From: Sinorhizobium garamanticum
Lineage (GTDB): Bacteria > Pseudomonadota > Alphaproteobacteria > Rhizobiales > Rhizobiaceae
Assembly (NCBI RefSeq): GCF_029892065.1
Contig: NZ_CP120374.1
Location: 682,001 to 746,000, forward strand
DNA: 64,000 bases
Direction: 5' to 3'
Part shown: positions 60,991-64,000 of the stretch, piece after piece
How positions within the stretch are numbered: position 1 is the first letter of the stretch
Layout of the letters: every line of letters starts with the position of its first letter
Translations under genes and position numbers: made by a program
Notes under the pieces: model-generated
The model's database searches: none
The model's input: the letters and a program-made list of their open reading frames with translations, nothing else
What the model was told of the DNA's origin: nothing

Positions 60991-61829
60991 GCCTTGCAGA
61001 CTTCCTGACCTCACCCGTACCCGATGGAGTTTCCTTCATCCCCTACGGCGAAGCTAACCTCTACCTGCGCGTTAAAAGAAAGACAGAAACACACAGGCTG
61101 GTCGTTATCTTCAGCGCCGCGGCGACACGCGCGCCAGATAGGCGCGCACCATTCTTTCATGGCGTCAAAATATCCGATGTGCTGAATTCTAACGTTCTGC
61201 TGATCGATGATATCGCCCATCAATTCGGCGAGGATGTTAGCATAGGCTGGCATGTCGGGACACGAGACATCAACACGCAGCAAATTATGCCGCAGATCAT
61301 CAACCATGTAGCCTCGCAGCTAGACGCTACAGACATTGTCCTGGCCGGTGGCAGCGCTGGCGGATTTGCTGCCCTCTACTACGGCTCCGTGATCCCGAGC
61401 ACGGTCATGGTGGTGAACCCGCAGACTGACGTCCTGCGATACTACATCCGGCACGTTCAGACCTATCTTTCAAGCTGCTTCGGCTGGTCCGAAGGTGAAG
61501 ACATGCGCTCGCCCCTCGGCGATCGGATCGTGTCGCTTCCACCGCACTTGGCAATAAACCCTCTCAGGCGCGCGGTCTACTTCCAGAACAACGACGACAC
61601 CCACCACCTTGAGCGGCACGCCTACCCGCTTCTGAAGGCGCTAGGCGGATGGGGAGGCCCGCGAGATGCCAGCCATCACGGCATTGACTTCTATTTCAGG
61701 CGTTGGGGCGAAGGACATGCGCCGATGCCCCCCGCCGTCTTTGCCGACTGCCTGAACCACATCCTATCGCACGGAGTTGAGGGAGTTTCGGAGGCCATGA
61801 GCAAAAGTCTCGGGGCACAGCCTGCTTAG
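60987..61829 (+). CDS. Alpha/beta hydrolase-fold protein
   Basis: A 280-residue protein with the nucleophile elbow VLAGGSAGGFAALYYGS (G-x-S-x-G), an oxyanion strand THRLVVIFSAA and a candidate catalytic His in WGEGHAPMPP. The start LADFLTSPVPDGVSFIPYG is shared with a truncated copy at 63126. Such proteins near capsule or glycan genes may be esterases or deacetylases, or accessory secretion-type hydrolases; the sequence does not decide. The ATG 60987 overlaps a short upstream frame. Its 3' end overlaps an IS256 remnant on the other strand by four bases. Confidence 0.75.
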   Translation: MSLADFLTSPVPDGVSFIPYGEANLYLRVKRKTETHRLVVIFSAAATRAPDRRAPFFHGVKISDVLNSNVLLIDDIAHQFGEDVSIGWHVGTRDINTQQIMPQIINHVASQLDATDIVLAGGSAGGFAALYYGSVIPSTVMVVNPQTDVLRYYIRHVQTYLSSCFGWSEGEDMRSPLGDRIVSLPPHLAINPLRRAVYFQNNDDTHHLERHAYPLLKALGGWGGPRDASHHGIDFYFRRWGEGHAPMPPAVFADCLNHILSHGVEGVSEAMSKSLGAQPA

Positions 61830-62075
61830 CCCCTCGCACAGCCGGCTGACCTGGCTCTTGGGGATACCGCTCTGCCCATGGCCTTCACCAGGTCGTCGGC
61901 CGAGCGGGTCGAGATGCACCGCACGTAGGCTTCCTGGATGACCGCGGTCAACGCCTTCTCGGCCATCCCGCCACGGCTCCAGGAACGACGGGAAGTAGGA
62001 GCCCTTCCTGAGCTTTGGAATGCGCAGTTCGACCGTCGACACGAGTTCGCCTTGCTCGACTTTCCGCCCGGATTT
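61826..62075 (-). pseudogene. IS256-family transposase remnant, frameshifted
   Basis: One frame reads VELRIPKLRKGSYFPSFLEP, the classic IS256 segment. One frame over it continues GMAEKALTAVIQEAYVRCIS and TRSADDLVKAMG. Only ~80 residues of a ~400-residue transposase remain. It lies between the hydrolase gene and the intact kpsM, marking a recombination point. Confidence 0.8.
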
Positions 62076-62208
62076 GAAGCAGGACCGCCGCGCCGACGGA
62101 CGCAGTTTTGTTCATAGATCACCTTTATTGCCGAGGATAATGCCGAGGCTTGCACGCAGCGGGATGTTAAGGGTAAACAGGCGCGAAACCATCCGGAGTG
62201 CAAAGACG

Positions 62209-62982
62209 ATGACAGTGGCCAAGACCCATCTTCGCGTAGTCTCCGCGATGATCGTTCGCGAAATGTCTACAAAGTTCGGCAGCAAGCCTGGCGGATATCT
62301 CTGGGCCCTGCTGGAGCCTATTGGCTACATCGCGATGATGACGGTCATCTTCGGTGCCATTGCGCATACCCCCGCACTAGGCACCAGTTTTGTTCTTTTC
62401 TTCGCTACAGGCTATCTTGGATACCAGATGTATCAGGCAAAGGTCATGTATCTGAGCTCAGCCGTGCGGGCCAACAAGCCTCTACTCAGCTACCCGAACG
62501 TGGCGCCGATCGATGCGATCACTGCGCGATACATCTTGCAGACGCTGACGACGACACTTGTCTCAGTAATTGTATTTGCCGCGATATTTTTAACATTACC
62601 GCATAGCCCTGAACTCAATTGGCCGAGATTGCTCGAAGCTGAACTATACGCAGGATCACTGGCGCTTGGCGTCGGATTGTTCAACAGCGTCATGTTCGTA
62701 AAATACGCCCTTTATGAGCAAATATACGGTATTCTCACGAGACCAATGTTCCTCTTGTGTGGTGTGTTCTTCCTACCAGACGACATGCCTCATCCGTACA
62801 GGGACGTTCTTCTGAGCAATCCCCTTTGCCACGTGATTATGCTTTTCCGCACTGGCTTCTACCCAGAGTATAGAGCGATAGGTCTGGACCTCCCCTACCT
62901 CGCCGTGTGCTCTGCCCTGGTCTTCTTCGGCGGCATGACTGTCTTCACGATTTCCCGAAGGACGCTGCGAAACGAAACGTAG
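62209..62982 (+). CDS. kpsM: Capsule polysaccharide ABC transporter permease KpsM (intact)
   Basis: A 257-residue ABC-2 type permease with about six membrane segments: KPGGYLWALLEPIGYIAMMT at the start, SFVLFFATGYLGYQMYQA, TLVSVIVFAAIFL, RPMFLLCGVFFLPDDMPHP and a final AVCSALVFFGGMTVFTISRR. It is the KpsM/RkpS type. I start at ATG 62209 (MTVAKTHLRVV), with GGAG upstream; the frame extends to 62020 across the transposase remnant. It is solitary, with no kpsT beside it, and its ends match the two ends of the deleted kpsM at 45026, so it probably supplies the missing permease. Confidence 0.94.
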   Translation: MTVAKTHLRVVSAMIVREMSTKFGSKPGGYLWALLEPIGYIAMMTVIFGAIAHTPALGTSFVLFFATGYLGYQMYQAKVMYLSSAVRANKPLLSYPNVAPIDAITARYILQTLTTTLVSVIVFAAIFLTLPHSPELNWPRLLEAELYAGSLALGVGLFNSVMFVKYALYEQIYGILTRPMFLLCGVFFLPDDMPHPYRDVLLSNPLCHVIMLFRTGFYPEYRAIGLDLPYLAVCSALVFFGGMTVFTISRRTLRNET

Positions 62983-63125
62983 GGCAGGCCGCGTCGAATA
63001 TGTTGAGGGGCTGGGACCCCTTGGTGGCTGGTGGGTCACGAGAGTGTCTCACCCATCTCCAGCCTTAGAATGATAGAGGCAGCTCAACTGCCGCGGATGA
63101 ATGTAAGCATGGACATCAAGGAAAA

Positions 63126-63290
63126 ATGCGAATTGTCACCAAACGGGGCACATGCACTATCTTTGCGCACCTGGCGGATTTCTTGTCGAAGCGTACTCCG
63201 GAGGGCGTGTCTGCCATACCGGCCGGTCGCGCGCATCTCTTTCTGCGGTTGAAGAACAAACCGGATACCCGCCGCCTTGTTGTGATTTTC
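63126..63290 (+). pseudogene. Truncated copy of the alpha/beta hydrolase N-terminus
   Basis: From 63171 the frame reads LADFLSKRTPEGVSAIPAG, then RAHLFLRLKNKPDTRRLVVIF. This parallels LADFLTSPVPDGVSFIPYG and NLYLRVKRKTETHRLVVIF of the protein at 60987. Homology stops abruptly at 63290, where purU-like sequence begins. About 45 of 280 residues remain. Confidence 0.65.
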
Positions 63291-63510
63291 AAAAACCACG
63301 TGCTGGCCCGCGCCATGCACGCCCATTTCCGACGTCGCAGCCGTTCGAGACATGGTCCTCGGCGGTTTCCGCAAGGGTGATGCCGGCGATGTCCTGCTCG
63401 ATGATCGGACCCTCGTCGGGATTGGCGGCGACATAACATGATGCGTCGTCGCGGCGATCCGCTTCACGCCGCGCTCGCAGGCCTGCCTATAAGGGTTGGC
63501 GCCGGCCTTG
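63291..63510 (-). pseudogene. purU (formyltetrahydrofolate deformylase) remnant
   Basis: On the minus strand GANPYRQACERGVKRIAAT, then after a frameshift CYVAANPDEGPIIEQDIAGI and TLAETAEDHVSNGCDV match the C-terminal third of PurU, which hydrolyses 10-formyl-THF to formate and THF. The next expected segment (NHVLARAMHAHF) is found instead on the plus strand at ~63290-63330, as if a ~45-bp piece were inverted. The gene is dead. Confidence 0.55.
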
Positions 63511-63652
63511 TCGTGGCCCAAGCGGAACGGGTCTGCAGGGATGAGAACCATTCCGGCAGCGTTTTGCACGGAAGTTTCCGCCGGACGTGCGGATTTCCTC
63601 GCCGGTATTTTCTTAACGCGAAGGCGTGTACCCGGCCATCTCTCTGGTCACC

Positions 63653-64000
63653 TCAATCCGGGCAGGTCCGTTGCCCGCCGCGGGGAGCGGCCTCGGTCAG
63701 ATAGGCGCTGGTGACATCGAACTGGCCCGAATGCGTCCGCCATTGGCCATTGAATTTCGCGACGCAATCGCGGAGCGGGTCCAGGTACCTGGCCGTCTCG
63801 TCGATCAATGCGGATCGCATGCGTGAGAGTACATCCGCATAGTCGGCCTCGGCTGCGAGGTTGCGCATCTCGCCCGGATCGCTGTCGAGATCGTAGAGTT
63901 CATCCATGTCGCCCGGCGAGAAGATGTATTTGAAGTTGTCGCGCGACACGAGTATGCGCTGGGAATAAAGGAAGCGCAGGCCGTGATACTCGGCAAGCAG
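63653..64000 (-). CDS. Sulfatase family protein, C-terminal part (runs off the window)
   Basis: About 115 residues are visible, ending at 63653. The sequence YSQRILVSRDNFKYIFSPGD, then MDELYDLDSDPGEMRNLAAE, is the typical C-terminal subdomain of alkaline-phosphatase-superfamily sulfatases. The catalytic Cys/Ser-x-Pro-x-Arg lies outside the window, so activity and substrate (choline sulfate, sugar sulfate and others) cannot be judged. It reads toward the purU debris and is not part of the capsule operon. Confidence 0.8.
   Translation of the reverse strand: MLAEYHGLRFLYSQRILVSRDNFKYIFSPGDMDELYDLDSDPGEMRNLAAEADYADVLSRMRSALIDETARYLDPLRDCVAKFNGQWRTHSGQFDVTSAYLTEAAPRGGQRTCPD

Noticed and set aside
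1..64000. CRISPR arrays, tRNA, rRNA or riboswitches
   Set aside because: No regularly spaced repeats, cloverleaf-like segments or known riboswitch cores were recognised by eye; a covariance-model search would settle it.

Overview
The window looks like a chromosomal or megaplasmid segment of an alphaproteobacterium of the Rhizobiales, most likely Rhizobiaceae. This is inferred from the high G+C coding sequence, the tripartite tricarboxylate transporter (TTT) expansion with orphan binding proteins, the rkp/kps-type K-antigen genes, and remnants of IS66, IS5 and IS256 elements typical of rhizobial accessory regions. No rRNA, tRNA or CRISPR array was seen.

Layout. (1) 1-4.3 kb: a frameshifted Kef-type antiporter, then a scarred zone with two IS66 remnants, a DUF6429 gene, a damaged GNAT-like gene and an intact YciI gene. 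(2) 4.3-26.3 kb: a large catabolic and uptake cluster. It has a TctA/TctB/TctC transporter with an SDR and an aldehyde dehydrogenase; a second SDR, aldehyde dehydrogenase and HpcH/HpaI aldolase; a cupin and a fumarylacetoacetase-family hydrolase; an orphan TctC; a sugar-type ABC transporter whose ATPase is fused to a permease; an SMP-30 lactonase; a third SDR; an MBL-fold hydrolase; and two paralogous LysR regulators. A TATAA-N7-TTATA palindrome recurs before most of these transcription units and is a candidate common operator. (3) 26.4-37 kb: a molybdenum-hydroxylase cluster (2Fe-2S subunit, molybdopterin subunit, cytochrome c, MFS exporter, cyclophilin-like protein, zinc alcohol dehydrogenase, XdhC, MoaA) divergent from a third LysR gene, followed by a membrane-bound class III cyclase. 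(4) 37-42 kb: a second cyclophilin-like gene, a tiny membrane-peptide ORF, an IS5-type remnant, pyrF, a nucleotidyltransferase-HEPN fusion, and cysC/cysQ fragments.

(5) 42.3-63 kb: a surface polysaccharide (K-antigen/capsule) island. It starts with a beta-helix lipoprotein and a coupled operon of a KpsC-type transferase, an internally deleted kpsM, kpsT and kpsE. wecB and wecC (UDP-ManNAcA synthesis) follow, then a 1486-residue methyltransferase/coiled-coil/multi-glycosyltransferase protein, a CgeB-type glycosyltransferase and a second KpsC-type transferase. Next comes a decoration cassette: DUF6270, two methyltransferases, an alpha/beta hydrolase and two copies of a small unknown protein. 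An intact kpsM lies about 17 kb from its deleted counterpart. (6) 63-64 kb: debris of an alpha/beta-hydrolase copy and of purU, then the C-terminal end of a sulfatase that runs off the window.

Working model (inference). The first half imports and oxidises carboxylate or sugar-acid compounds under LysR control. The second half makes and exports a Kdo- and ManNAcA-containing capsule, and has been rearranged several times by recombination and insertion sequences.
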